Assembly (NCBI RefSeq): GCF_022919115.1
Contig: NZ_CP095072.1
Span: forward strand, 3,038,001-3,102,000
Source: Gracilibacillus caseinilyticus
Lineage (GTDB): Bacteria > Bacillota > Bacilli > Bacillales > Amphibacillaceae
Direction of reading: 5' to 3'
Length of the DNA stretch: 64,000 bases
Shown here: positions 1-9,062 of the stretch, one piece after another
Position numbering within the stretch: the first letter of the stretch is position 1
Layout: every line of letters begins with the position of its first letter
Notes under the pieces: generated by a model
Database searches by the model: none
The model's input: only the letters and a program-made list of their open reading frames with translations
Told to the model about the DNA's origin: nothing
Translations under genes and position numbers: made by a program

Positions 1-777
1 ACTGATCCAGCCAAACCAAAAACGATAGAGATTCCAGAAGTAATTGATTTTCATCAAGTGGATTTTTTTTATCCGGATGTGAATGGCAAGCAATTAGATT
101 CGGTCAATGTAACGATTCAGCGAGGAGAAACGATTGGAATCGTCGGCAAAACAGGTGCAGGAAAAACAACATTATTTAAGCAGCTATTGAGAGAATATGC
201 ACCACCACAAGGGGGTCTGACCATCAATCAAATTCCGATAGCAAGCTTTTCACTGGACACAACAAGATCCTGGATCGGATATGTGCCACAAGAGCATGTA
301 TTATTCTCCAAAACAGTCAAAGAAAATCTTCTTTTTGGTTGTGGACACAAAACCAATCAGGAAATTGATCGTATCCTGGAATCGGCATGTTTGAAAGCAG
401 ATATGGAAGCTTTGCCGGAAGGACTTGAAACATTAGTTGGTGAGAGTGGCGTTACCTTATCTGGAGGGCAGAAACAGCGTGTTTCATTAGCGCGAGCGTT
501 ATTAATGGATCCAGAAATTTTGATTTTGGATGATTCTTTGTCTGCGGTAGATGGAAAAACAGAAGCAAATATCATTGCCCATTTAAAACGAGAACGACAA
601 GGGAAAACGACTTTGATAGCTGCCCATCGTTTGTCAGCTGTTAAACACGCTGATCAGATTATTGTATTAGACGAAGGTCACATCGTGGAAAGTGGCCGGC
701 ATGATGACCTGATGAAGCAAGGTAGCTGGTATAAAAAACAATTTAACATGCAAAAAATGGAAGGCGGTGAAGAATAA
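1..777 (+). CDS. yheI: ABC exporter half-transporter, ATPase end (YheI/BmrC type), 5' partial
   Basis: The open frame runs in from the left edge, so only the C-terminal nucleotide-binding domain (258 residues) is visible. It has a Walker A motif (GKTGAGKTT), an intact ABC signature (LSGGQKQR) and a Walker B ending ILILDD, where Asp replaces the usual catalytic Glu. The partner downstream has the reverse pattern: catalytic Glu kept, signature degenerate. This is the hallmark of heterodimeric exporters with one competent ATP site, such as B. subtilis YheI/YheH (BmrC/BmrD), which export drugs across the membrane. The stop overlaps the partner's ATG by one base, so the two are translationally coupled. 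The family and pairing are secure; the substrate is unknown. Confidence 0.9.
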   Translation, partial: TDPAKPKTIEIPEVIDFHQVDFFYPDVNGKQLDSVNVTIQRGETIGIVGKTGAGKTTLFKQLLREYAPPQGGLTINQIPIASFSLDTTRSWIGYVPQEHVLFSKTVKENLLFGCGHKTNQEIDRILESACLKADMEALPEGLETLVGESGVTLSGGQKQRVSLARALLMDPEILILDDSLSAVDGKTEANIIAHLKRERQGKTTLIAAHRLSAVKHADQIIVLDEGHIVESGRHDDLMKQGSWYKKQFNMQKMEGGEE

Positions 778-2813
778 TGAATCCTTCAACAGAAAAAAGA
801 TTATTACGCTATGCTTTTACGAGTAAAAAGTTCATTATGATCGGTTTAGTCTGTCTTATCATTGCAGTTGGTCTGGAATTATCTGGTCCGCTGATTGCTA
901 AAAGGGTCATCGATCATCATATTGTCGGTGTTCAAGCTAATTGGGTGCAAGTAGATGCTAATGATGATCAGGATACTATTTCCTATCAGGATATGTTTCT
1001 AAAAAGAGCCGATCGTGTGAAAAGTGAGGATAATGCTGTGAACGATTTTACCTTGCTGCAATCCGAAAGAAGTTATTATTTAATAGAAGGAAACATTTCT
1101 GCAACAAGCACAGTTCAGTCAGCAGAGAATGGATTGATAACGATTAATCAGAAAGAAGCAACAAAAGAAGTCGAAGGACAACGAGTACTTGCAGCTGATC
1201 TGGTTACGTTCTTTCAGCCGGAATTTCACCCGATCGTTCTGCTGTTAGTGTTATATATCGGATTAATTCTGATAGCGGCTGTTTTCCAATATTTTAAAAC
1301 GTATTTGCTGCAAATTTCAGCAAACAAAATTATTCAGCGTATGCGAGATGATGTGTTTATCCAGATCGAAAAATTGCCAATGAAGTACTTTGTTGATCGG
1401 CCGGCTGGTAAAATCGTTGCACGAGTGACCAATGATACGGAGGCCATTCGAGAATTATATGTAAAAGTGTTAGAGACTTTTGTTAACGGTTTTGTCTATA
1501 TGACAGGTATTTTTATTGCGCTGTTTCTATTAAACCCACCATTGGCGAGCATCTGTTTAATTTTGATTCCGCTTCTTTATTTGTGGATGAAATTTTATAA
1601 GAACTATGCAGGAAAGTATAATCGCGTAATTCGTTCGACCAACAGCGAAATCAATGCATCGATAAATGAGTCGATCCAAGGGATGCCGGTTATTCAAGCA
1701 TTTCGCAGAACAAAAGAAACACAAGAAGAATTTGAAGTACTGAATAATCGTCATTTTGTTTATCAGAAGAAAATGATCTTGTTAAGTGCACTTACTTCTT
1801 TTAACCTTGTCAATGCTATTCGTGGTATTGCTTTTGTCGGGTTTATCTGGTTTTTCGGTTCTGCATCATTATCAGGAGAAAATATTGTGACAGCTGGAGT
1901 CTTATATGCGTTTGTCGATTATCTGACTCGTCTATTTGAACCAATGACACAAATTGTGAATCAATTACCACAGTTAGAGCAGGCAAGAGTAGCAGGTGGC
2001 AGAGTATTTGAATTGTTAGATGAAGAAACAGAAGAAGTAGGTTCGGTGGAACAGCAGAATGTCCAGGGAGATATTCGTTTCCGAGATGTAAGCTTTGCCT
2101 ATGAAAAGAATGATTACGTATTGAATAATCTCAGCTTTCACATTAAGCCAGGGCAGATGGCGGCCTTTGTCGGTCACACAGGCTCGGGAAAAAGTTCGAT
2201 CATGAATGTATTATTTCGTTTCTATGATCCACAGCATGGTGAAATTGAGATTGATGGCGTGAACACAATGACACGTACCAGACAGCAAGTTCGCCAGTCA
2301 ATCGGCATTGTATTACAGGATCCGTTTATTTTTACCGGTACGGTTCTATCGAATATTACATTAAATGATCCAGCCATCTCACGAGATAAAGCGATTGCTG
2401 CCTTAAAAGCAGTAGGAGCGGATCAATTTATCGAAAAATTACCGAAACAATACGATGAGCCAGTGGGTGAAAATGGAAGTCAGTTCTCTACCGGTCAGCG
2501 GCAATTACTGTCATTTGCCAGAGCGCTAGCCTTTGATCCTGCCATTCTGATATTAGATGAGGCTACTGCGAACATTGATACGGAAACTGAAGGAATCATT
2601 CAGGAAGCAATGCAGGTATTAGCAAAAGATAGAACGATGCTAGTTATTGCACATCGATTATCAACGATTCAACATGCCGATCAGATTATAGTGTTAGAAC
2701 GTGGTGAAATTATTGAAACAGGTACACATCACGAATTGTTGATGCAGAAAGGTAACTATTATCAGATGTATCAGATGCAGTTGGGCACCGACCATGAAGT
2801 AACAGCAGTATAA
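777..2813 (+). CDS. yheH: ABC exporter half-transporter (YheH/BmrD type)
   Basis: This 678-residue protein has a transmembrane domain fused to an ATPase domain. A first membrane helix (about residues 16-40) is followed by an extra hydrophilic stretch of about 100 residues before the second helix, predicted to be outside the cell, as in BmrD-type subunits. The ATPase domain has Walker A GHTGSGKSS (about 465), a degenerate signature FSTGQRQL, Walker B ILILDE with the catalytic Glu, and the H-loop AHRLS. It complements the degenerate Walker B of the preceding gene, so the two should form one heterodimer. The length fits the family. Substrate cannot be inferred. Confidence 0.92.
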   Translation: MNPSTEKRLLRYAFTSKKFIMIGLVCLIIAVGLELSGPLIAKRVIDHHIVGVQANWVQVDANDDQDTISYQDMFLKRADRVKSEDNAVNDFTLLQSERSYYLIEGNISATSTVQSAENGLITINQKEATKEVEGQRVLAADLVTFFQPEFHPIVLLLVLYIGLILIAAVFQYFKTYLLQISANKIIQRMRDDVFIQIEKLPMKYFVDRPAGKIVARVTNDTEAIRELYVKVLETFVNGFVYMTGIFIALFLLNPPLASICLILIPLLYLWMKFYKNYAGKYNRVIRSTNSEINASINESIQGMPVIQAFRRTKETQEEFEVLNNRHFVYQKKMILLSALTSFNLVNAIRGIAFVGFIWFFGSASLSGENIVTAGVLYAFVDYLTRLFEPMTQIVNQLPQLEQARVAGGRVFELLDEETEEVGSVEQQNVQGDIRFRDVSFAYEKNDYVLNNLSFHIKPGQMAAFVGHTGSGKSSIMNVLFRFYDPQHGEIEIDGVNTMTRTRQQVRQSIGIVLQDPFIFTGTVLSNITLNDPAISRDKAIAALKAVGADQFIEKLPKQYDEPVGENGSQFSTGQRQLLSFARALAFDPAILILDEATANIDTETEGIIQEAMQVLAKDRTMLVIAHRLSTIQHADQIIVLERGEIIETGTHHELLMQKGNYYQMYQMQLGTDHEVTAV

Positions 2814-2846
2814 GATAAAATCTTTCGGGAATCTTGTATTAAACTA

Positions 2847-2872
2847 GTTTAACATTCATGCAAAGAGGGTAT
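2847..2872 (+). promoter_or_regulatory. Sigma-B promoter upstream of the RsbR paralogue
   Basis: GTTTAA (2847-2852), 14 bases, then GGGTAT (2867-2872): exact matches to the B. subtilis general-stress sigma-B -35 and -10 consensus at the right spacing. It lies about 140 bases before the RsbR-like gene. The GGGTAT is also the left arm of a 9-bp inverted repeat (2864-2872 with 2904-2912), which has no T-run and so is a poor terminator. Confidence 0.75.
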
Positions 2873-3009
2873 ACAGGTCATGTGTATAAATCGATCGTGT
2901 ATGATACCCTCTAAATCTCTTATGTAGTAAGGTTAATGGTCGATAATAACTTTCCAATATTGCAAAATATTTATGATAAAGTTTATTGAAGTTGTTCTAG
3001 GAGGATATT

Positions 3010-3837
3010 ATGACGCCATTAGAAAAAGAAAATCTAGCAAGCATTTCTCAAAAAATATTGAATGAAAAAGATAAGCTAGTAAACGAACTACCTGTACCTA
3101 AACTTAACGGCGTTGATATTACCAAAGATTTAATTCAATGGCGTAAAGAATTACTAGATGTTTATGCAGAATCTATTGTTTCTAACATTCATATACCAAT
3201 TAACGAATTGGAAGGATGGGGCGTTGAAGTTAGTAACCGTTTATTGGATTTAATGCTGCCACTCGATCTTGTATTAGAAGAAATTAGTAATTATCGTGAG
3301 ACGATTGGTGAAATTATTCATCAGGAAGCAGTGGAAACGGAATTCACTTTAGATGCTTATCATAAAGCTATTGTTAATTTTAACTATATAGTGGATCAAG
3401 CAGTAAAAATAGTGAGCAATCATTATATGCAGGATTATAATGATACAATCGCGAAAGCACGTTATGCAGTGGATGAATTATCCATACCGCTTGTCAAGAT
3501 AACAGAGCAAATCGGGATAATCCCAATTATCGGTGAAATTGATACCCACAGAGCAGATCAGTTAATGAAAAACGCTTTAAATCAAGGTAATAGCAATGAT
3601 TTAGATTATATTATTATGGACTTATCAGGGGTCAGTGCAATTGACACAATGGTAGCACAGCAATTATTTAAAGTTATTGAATCATTGGAATTGATCGGTA
3701 TTCATCCATTGTTAAGTGGTATCAGACCAGATATCGTCCAGACGATGGTGAGTTTAGGGATCAATATGAGACATATTGATACATTTAGTAGCTTACATCG
3801 TGCTTTAGCTACGATTCATTCGCTGGACGCAAAATAA
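3010..3837 (+). CDS. Stressosome protein, RsbR paralogue (RsbR-N plus STAS)
   Basis: This 275-residue protein has an N-terminal sensor-like helical domain (about 1-150, RsbR-N type non-haem globin fold in the family) and a C-terminal STAS domain (about 160-275). Two threonines match the phosphorylation sites of RsbRA: Thr179 in GEIDTHRA and Thr213 in AIDTMVAQ. RsbR paralogues co-assemble with RsbS into the stressosome that holds the RsbT kinase and controls sigma-B. It starts at ATG after a TAGGAGGA ribosome site. It stands alone, without rsbS or rsbT, as the B. subtilis paralogues ykoB, yojH and yqhA do. The sigma-B promoter upstream suggests feedback. Which paralogue it is cannot be decided. 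Confidence 0.88.
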   Translation: MTPLEKENLASISQKILNEKDKLVNELPVPKLNGVDITKDLIQWRKELLDVYAESIVSNIHIPINELEGWGVEVSNRLLDLMLPLDLVLEEISNYRETIGEIIHQEAVETEFTLDAYHKAIVNFNYIVDQAVKIVSNHYMQDYNDTIAKARYAVDELSIPLVKITEQIGIIPIIGEIDTHRADQLMKNALNQGNSNDLDYIIMDLSGVSAIDTMVAQQLFKVIESLELIGIHPLLSGIRPDIVQTMVSLGINMRHIDTFSSLHRALATIHSLDAK

Positions 3838-3851
3838 ACGAAATAATGCAG

Positions 3852-3890
3852 CCAGTTATTTCATTTAATGAAGTAACTGGTTTTTATTTT
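3852..3890 (+). terminator. Rho-independent terminator after the RsbR paralogue
   Basis: CCAGTTA and TTCAT pair with ATGAA and TAACTGG around a small loop, followed directly by a T-rich tail. It begins 14 bases after the stop codon. Confidence 0.85.
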
Positions 3891-4030
3891 ACTATAGCTG
3901 TTAAAATTTGATGGAATATTTCAGGGTCCTATGAACTCTATCAATAGGTTTTTTAACCATTTTTTAAGGGAATAGTTATATATTCATTATTACCGGAGCA
4001 ACAATAGAAAGTGAAAGTAGGGGGAGAGAG

Positions 4031-4276
4031 ATGGATTCAGGTAGAAAGTACAAGTATTGGTCTCTAGCTTGTTTGGTGGTCTGTTTATTACTGTGGTTGC
4101 CAAATCTGTGTATATCCAAAAGCAGTGCCTTTTGGCTGTTGACTTATATTGTGGGGCCATTAGGGATTTATTTCGCATTGAAGAATAAAAATCTGATTTT
4201 AATCACTCTGAATGCGTTGATGAGTGTTAGTTTCTTTCTCTTTTTGGCACTTGATTACTATTTTGCTGGACCATAA
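4031..4276 (+). CDS. Small membrane protein of unknown function (81 aa)
   Basis: This protein has a strong ribosome site (AGGGGGAGAGAG) ending directly at the ATG. It contains two or three hydrophobic segments (about 11-28, 33-50 and 57-76) and a short charged N-terminus, so it should sit in the cytoplasmic membrane. I do not recognise a family. It lies 82 bases upstream of another membrane-anchored protein on the same strand, so the two may be co-transcribed. The coding call rests on the ribosome site, the open frame and membrane-protein composition. Confidence 0.6.
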   Translation: MDSGRKYKYWSLACLVVCLLLWLPNLCISKSSAFWLLTYIVGPLGIYFALKNKNLILITLNALMSVSFFLFLALDYYFAGP

Positions 4277-4357
4277 TCTCATGCCGCTTCCCTTGAATTC
4301 ATATCATGTTTGTAAGATAATGTTAATTAACAAAGGTTGTATGAAAGGAGTGCTACT

Positions 4358-4810
4358 TTGCATTATCAATATTCCTCAATGGTCAACTGGCGAAAATTTA
4401 GTATCTTCAGTTTACTCGTGGCACTCTTGATTATTTTTATAGGTTCCTATTATTTATTGCAGTCTCCAGATATTGTATCTACTACAAGCGCAATCATTAC
4501 TGTTCTTTATTTAGCCGTTATTTTATTTTGGCTCTTAAGAGGGTTTTATTATTGGAGAATTCCGAATAAAAACTACATCGTTTTTGATAAGGATCAGCTA
4601 ACGGTTGATCGAATTTCCTTCTTTCGTACACGTGCCATTCCGCTTGAACAGGTGCAACGCATTGTTGACAAGGAAGAGGTGTTTATCGTTGTAGTGTCCG
4701 AAGGAAAAGAAGAAGTCATACATAAAAATTGGCTGTTAGAGGAAGATATCTCAAAATTACAGAGAGATTTGCATGCGTTGTTGGGAGAGAGTTATATTAC
4801 ATCCTATTAG
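4358..4810 (+). CDS. Membrane-anchored PH-like domain protein
   Basis: I choose the TTG at 4358 because AAAGGAG sits seven bases upstream; the frame is open further upstream without a better site. The protein is about 150 residues: two N-terminal membrane helices (roughly 15-35 and 45-65), then a soluble region starting YIVFDKDQLTVDR. That region reads like the bacterial PH domain found after paired helices in YdbS- and YdbT-type proteins. No catalytic motifs are visible. Family-level function is poorly known, possibly envelope-related, so only the architecture is claimed. A strong terminator follows. Confidence 0.65.
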   Translation: MHYQYSSMVNWRKFSIFSLLVALLIIFIGSYYLLQSPDIVSTTSAIITVLYLAVILFWLLRGFYYWRIPNKNYIVFDKDQLTVDRISFFRTRAIPLEQVQRIVDKEEVFIVVVSEGKEEVIHKNWLLEEDISKLQRDLHALLGESYITSY

Positions 4811-4841
4811 TGGTGGTAAACAAAGCATATAAGAATGCAGA

Positions 4842-4880
4842 ACAAAAGAACCTCGATGTTTGAGGTTCTTTTGTTTTTGT
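4842..4880 (+). terminator. Strong Rho-independent terminator
   Basis: ACAAAAGAACCTC pairs perfectly with GAGGTTCTTTTGT around a seven-base loop, followed by a T-rich run. It ends the 4358-4810 gene. Confidence 0.9.
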
Positions 4881-4920
4881 GTTTATAAGAGCTTTAAATA
4901 TCTTTAAATGAATTAGAATC

Positions 4921-4950
4921 GGGCGGGTTAAAGCCCGCTCAGTTTTTTTC
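4921..4950 (+). terminator. Second terminator-like hairpin in the convergent gap
   Basis: A GC-rich hairpin (GCGGGTTAAAGCCCGC, 4923-4938) is followed by seven T residues at 4943-4949. It points along the plus strand and would back up the previous terminator, shielding the convergent pectate lyase gene. No hairpin with a T-run is evident for the minus-strand gene itself. Confidence 0.7.
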
Positions 4951-5013
4951 TTGCTATGTGCTACATAAAAATCGGAAAATCAAGCTTTCATTTAGTACAA
5001 ACGCGTTTCAAAT

Positions 5014-8000
5014 TTATTTCTTCTCCAATTCATTTAAATAGGACGATGCATAATGCGTTAATATACTATTGGCAAAGGATGAAATATTGTCTTGTTTTGT
5101 CCCGCGATCTACCTGCTTGACGAATTTGTTAAGGAATTTAATCGCTTGTTTAGTCGAACCTTTATCAAGATGATGTTTCGCTTGCTTAAGGCTATTTTCT
5201 AATTCGGCAGATGCAGATCCTTTCATATCAGCTGATTGTTTAAATTGACTGATACGATTTTTTAATACAGTATCATGTCCAGGTGTGACCGATACACGAT
5301 TGGAAGCTTCAGATTCCCCTGCGGCATTTTCGCCTTTAATAAAATACGTATAGTGCACACCAGGTTCCGCACTGCGATCGTAGAATGTATTGACTTTTGC
5401 ATAGCCAAGGTTTACCACTTCTTTACCATTTTTTCGATAAATATTGTACTTGCTGGCACCACCGTTAGCAGTCCAAGCCAGGCCGACAAAATCAGTTCCG
5501 GTTTTAGAAATTCTTAATTCACTTGCTGCTTGCGGTAAAGGCATCTCAATCAAAAGGGGTTCTGAAAAGTCCGATTCACCTAATTCATTGATGGCCTTTA
5601 TTTTGTAGCTGTAGCCTGTTTGACTAACACTGATCGAATCATCAAAGAAGCTGTTCGTATCTGTCTGAGCTAGCATACTGTAGTTACTATCTTCGTTCGC
5701 TTTTCTATAAATATCATACTGTTCAGCATCCTGGACTGCATTCCATGATAGTTCAAAAGAGGATGTCGTAGCATTCTCAGCTTTTATACTTGTTGGCTTC
5801 GCAGGAAATTCAATAGCTTCTTTCGTTTCGGTAGTCAGCACTTCTGACTTTTCGGATTCACCGCCAACTCCTATTGCAGAAACCTGATAGGAATAAGAGG
5901 TGGAAGGCTCCAGAGATTTATCGGTATATACTGGAAAATTTGAATACCCAATCATCTCGACATTACTAGAAGAATTCGAAGATCTGTATATTTTATAGCT
6001 CTTGGCACCTTCTACTTCATGCCATTCTAACACAGCGGTAATAGATTTGACTTCTTTGATGCTAAGGTCTGCTGGTTTATTTGGAGCAGCTGTATTGGCA
6101 TCAAAATACAAGATCTCTTCCGGTTCCGAAAGGACTGATTCACCCGCTGCATTAATAGAAGATACTTTATATTGATACGTTACCCCCAATTCTACAGTAT
6201 TATCTGCATAGCTTGTTGAATCTGAACTGGCAATGGCACGATAAGCAGGGTCCATGGAAGAAGACCTGTAGATTAAATATTTATCAGCTTCCGTTTGGTT
6301 GGACCAATTCAACTGGACTTGTTTATTTTCTACCTCGGCCGCTAGTTCCATTGGTTTTTCTTTTGGAGGTGTCTCATCTGTTACTGTCGGTTTTACCAGC
6401 ACAAAATAATTCATTCGTTTACTATTGTTGTTAGGACCGAGTACAGCATGTTCCCCAGAGGCGTAATGTTTTTTATACAATTCATAGGTGACCGGCTGAT
6501 CGTCTTTTATCGATAAGCCTGTTTCTTCATAAGAGGATAACCAGTCTGGTTTGTCACTTATTCTGCTGTCATGAGCGACATATACATCAGCCTCTGCAGC
6601 TAGATAAAAGGAAACTAAATCTTCACTAGATGCACTTCTAGAGTTAACTGCAGAGCGAATCCATTCGACACCTAATAATTCTTGAGGAATGGTTGTAAAT
6701 CGGTAGCTATCACGATCTCCTGCCACAAGGTTCCCCGTTTGTAAATTTTCTTCGATTGACCAATTAAGCGCATTGGAATCACCGTTACTACTATTATCAT
6801 TTATGACTACATTTCTTAGTATGTCTCCATCTAGTACAGGCAATGGTTCAGGATCTGTTTCAGGTTCTGTATCTATTTCAGGTGGCTCAAACGGTTTTTC
6901 ATTCCAAACTGGAGGTTCCGTTGGATAATTTTTTGGGAAAGTTGAACTGGCTAGCTCATTCAGATAATCTTCTAGATTCGTATATCCGTTTCCGTTAATA
7001 TCCTGATTTCGATCTGCTGGATCCTCATAATTAAGGTTATGTTTCATTTCCCATTTATCTGGCATGCCATCCTGATCGGTATCATCGTTACTAGTCTTTG
7101 AACCTAACTCAGGGTAGCCGCCAACATCATTTTCATGTCCAATAATAGCACCTGTTTGATTTCTAACGTCATAGATCACTTGTTGATCCGTAAGATCCCT
7201 TTCTAGTGAGGAGCCCGCATAATCTAATACATGCTGATAGGCATCATCAGGATTCTCAGTATTGGTTAACGGATAAGCGAAACGGTTTTCAACTATAACG
7301 CTCGGGCGGTCTTCTTCCATCATATCCGTTCCAGTATTTGATCCATCCAATTTCCCATTTTTATTACTATCAATCTTGTTGTTATGCAGGAACAAGCTAT
7401 AATTTTCATTTCCGCGAACGATGGCATATTCAGGATTTGCCGAATTTACCCCAGCTACAAAATAATTACCAACGACATTGCCGTAGCCTTTGGTCGCTGA
7501 TTCGCCGCCAGCTACATAGGGGTATCCACCCCAATTATATACAACGTTATTTACAAAATCGATTTGACCTTTTGTTTTTGGATTCCGGTCGTTATTATGG
7601 GCATAAAGGTTATGGTGCATGGTTATGGTATTCATTTCAATCAGGCCGCCCATTGAATGAGTTAACAGGCCTTCTGAGATAATCGACCATTGAACGGTAA
7701 TATTTTTAGATTCAGGTTTTTCATAATTCTTACTTAAGATGGACAAGTTCTCGTCGGTACCCCATGAAAAGGAGGAATGATCAATGATGACATTTTGACT
7801 ATCTTCAAAGTACAACGCGTCATCTTGGAAATCATTTTTACCCAGTCGGAACCGCATGTAGCGAATCACGATGTCATGACTATCAATAAAACGAATATTA
7901 TTTCCTTTAATGGTTACTCCAGCTCCAGGTGCTGTCTGACCAGCTATCGTAATGTTAGCTTTATTCCTAACAATGATTTGCGGAATCGTAATGTTGCCGG

Positions 8001-8262
8001 AAATATCAAAAACAATTGTTCTTGGTGTATCATCAGCGGTTGTTAAGGCGTCATGAAAAGTTCCTGGTCCTGTTAAATCATAACTTGTAACATGATACAC
8101 CTCGCCACCACGTCCACCTTTTGCATATTGACCAAAACCTTCCGCACCCGGAAAGGCGAGTTGGTCTGTTTCTTCAGTTGATGCTTGAGTGACAGGGGAG
8201 ATGGCGTAAAAAGCACAAAAACAAACAAGTGCATAAAGTGTAATGGCAAACAGTCGTTTCAT
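5014..8262 (-). CDS. Secreted multidomain pectate-lyase-like protein
   Basis: This 1082-residue protein starts with a signal peptide (about 1-28, hydrophobic core then TQA). A right-handed beta-helix pectate-lyase-like region follows (about 33-390; AFPGAEGFG, then repeated I-I-R-Y/V-I-I-D turns). Next come a calcium-binding, dockerin-like stretch (DTDQDGMPDKWE and DINGNGYTNLEDYL, about 393-440), a Pro/Glu linker, an accessory binding-type domain (about 485-640), four fibronectin type III domains (about 640-990) and a C-terminal helical FIMAH-type domain. It should cleave pectic polysaccharide outside the cell, with the extra domains binding polymer or cell wall. A catabolite control site lies on its promoter. 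The lyase fold call is secure; the exact PL family and substrate are not. Confidence 0.85.
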   Translation of the reverse strand: MKRLFAITLYALVCFCAFYAISPVTQASTEETDQLAFPGAEGFGQYAKGGRGGEVYHVTSYDLTGPGTFHDALTTADDTPRTIVFDISGNITIPQIIVRNKANITIAGQTAPGAGVTIKGNNIRFIDSHDIVIRYMRFRLGKNDFQDDALYFEDSQNVIIDHSSFSWGTDENLSILSKNYEKPESKNITVQWSIISEGLLTHSMGGLIEMNTITMHHNLYAHNNDRNPKTKGQIDFVNNVVYNWGGYPYVAGGESATKGYGNVVGNYFVAGVNSANPEYAIVRGNENYSLFLHNNKIDSNKNGKLDGSNTGTDMMEEDRPSVIVENRFAYPLTNTENPDDAYQHVLDYAGSSLERDLTDQQVIYDVRNQTGAIIGHENDVGGYPELGSKTSNDDTDQDGMPDKWEMKHNLNYEDPADRNQDINGNGYTNLEDYLNELASSTFPKNYPTEPPVWNEKPFEPPEIDTEPETDPEPLPVLDGDILRNVVINDNSSNGDSNALNWSIEENLQTGNLVAGDRDSYRFTTIPQELLGVEWIRSAVNSRSASSEDLVSFYLAAEADVYVAHDSRISDKPDWLSSYEETGLSIKDDQPVTYELYKKHYASGEHAVLGPNNNSKRMNYFVLVKPTVTDETPPKEKPMELAAEVENKQVQLNWSNQTEADKYLIYRSSSMDPAYRAIASSDSTSYADNTVELGVTYQYKVSSINAAGESVLSEPEEILYFDANTAAPNKPADLSIKEVKSITAVLEWHEVEGAKSYKIYRSSNSSSNVEMIGYSNFPVYTDKSLEPSTSYSYQVSAIGVGGESEKSEVLTTETKEAIEFPAKPTSIKAENATTSSFELSWNAVQDAEQYDIYRKANEDSNYSMLAQTDTNSFFDDSISVSQTGYSYKIKAINELGESDFSEPLLIEMPLPQAASELRISKTGTDFVGLAWTANGGASKYNIYRKNGKEVVNLGYAKVNTFYDRSAEPGVHYTYFIKGENAAGESEASNRVSVTPGHDTVLKNRISQFKQSADMKGSASAELENSLKQAKHHLDKGSTKQAIKFLNKFVKQVDRGTKQDNISSFANSILTHYASSYLNELEKK

Positions 8263-8321
8263 CTGATCCCTCCAATAAATTTTTTAACTGTTAATATATG
8301 CGTGATCCTCCTTTCTTCCGT

Positions 8322-8358
8322 ATTACAATACAGTCTATCAGTTTTGTAAACGCTAACA
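8322..8358 (-). promoter_or_regulatory. Promoter with overlapping CcpA cre site for the pectate lyase gene
   Basis: On the minus strand TTTACA (8345-8350), 17 bases, TGTAAT (8322-8327) makes a sigma-A promoter with one mismatch in each hexamer. TGTAAACGCTAACA (8345-8358) fits the cre consensus TGWAANCGNTNWCA at every position and covers the -35 hexamer, so CcpA bound there would block RNA polymerase. Carbon catabolite repression of an extracellular polysaccharide lyase is biologically expected. The start codon lies 60 bases downstream. Confidence 0.72.
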
Positions 8359-8586
8359 ATGTACAATTTTTACAATTGATATACAAAAACGCTATACACC
8401 GATTTAGTGTGTTTGTAAGGCTCTCCTGGATGAAAGTTTCACTTTATTGAAATGCTTCATACAATATAAGAACTGTTAATTATACTAAATTCTTTTGTTA
8501 ACTAAAAAAAGCAACAATATAACAAATTTGCTTAAAAAGTGTTATAGTATAATTATGTATTTATAGGTGTGAAGGAGCGTTAAAAC

Positions 8587-9048
8587 TTGGCAAAAACGAA
8601 AGAGCAAGAAAGTATTGCAGATATTGAAAAAGAATTACGATATATCTCAGGTATTATCAAACAAAAAGGTCGTGAAATTTTAAATAATTATCCGATCACT
8701 ACACCACAATTTATCGCTTTGCAATTTTTGTTAGAGCACGGTGATTTAACACTTGGAGAGCTGTCCAAGAAAATAAACCTCGCTTTCAGTACGACAACCG
8801 ATCTCGTAGACCGTATGGAAAAGAATGATATCGTGGAGCGCGTGCGAGATACAAAAGATCGGAGAGTTGTCCGAATCCATCTGTTGGAAAAAGGAAGAGA
8901 AATTATTCATGAAGTAATTGAAAAACGACAGAAGTATTTGGGTGAGGTTCTATCGAATGTTAAAGAGGAGGACATGGAACAGTTATCAACACTTTTACAT
9001 CTCCTTCACCGTGAGATGCGACAACAAACAAAAAATGCAAAATTGTAA
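8587..9048 (+). CDS. ysmB: MarR family transcriptional regulator (YsmB)
   Basis: This 153-residue winged-helix protein starts at TTG after GAAGGAG. The recognition region LTLGELSKKINLAFSTTTDLVDRMEKNDIVER is the MarR helix-turn-helix, followed by the wing motif DTKDRRVVRIHL with its conserved D-x-R-D/R pattern. The position 14 bases upstream of racE matches ysmB of B. subtilis, which also sits directly before racE. Ligand and targets are unknown. It is probably co-transcribed with racE given the short gap. The upstream region (8360-8580) is AT-rich, and I could not place its promoter with confidence. Confidence 0.88.
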   Translation: MAKTKEQESIADIEKELRYISGIIKQKGREILNNYPITTPQFIALQFLLEHGDLTLGELSKKINLAFSTTTDLVDRMEKNDIVERVRDTKDRRVVRIHLLEKGREIIHEVIEKRQKYLGEVLSNVKEEDMEQLSTLLHLLHREMRQQTKNAKL

Positions 9049-9062
9049 AGAGGCGATGAGAA

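Noticed and set aside
2864..2912. Terminator for the ABC exporter operon
   Set aside because: The 9-bp arms enclose a 31-base loop and have no T-run; the left arm is better explained by the sigma-B -10.
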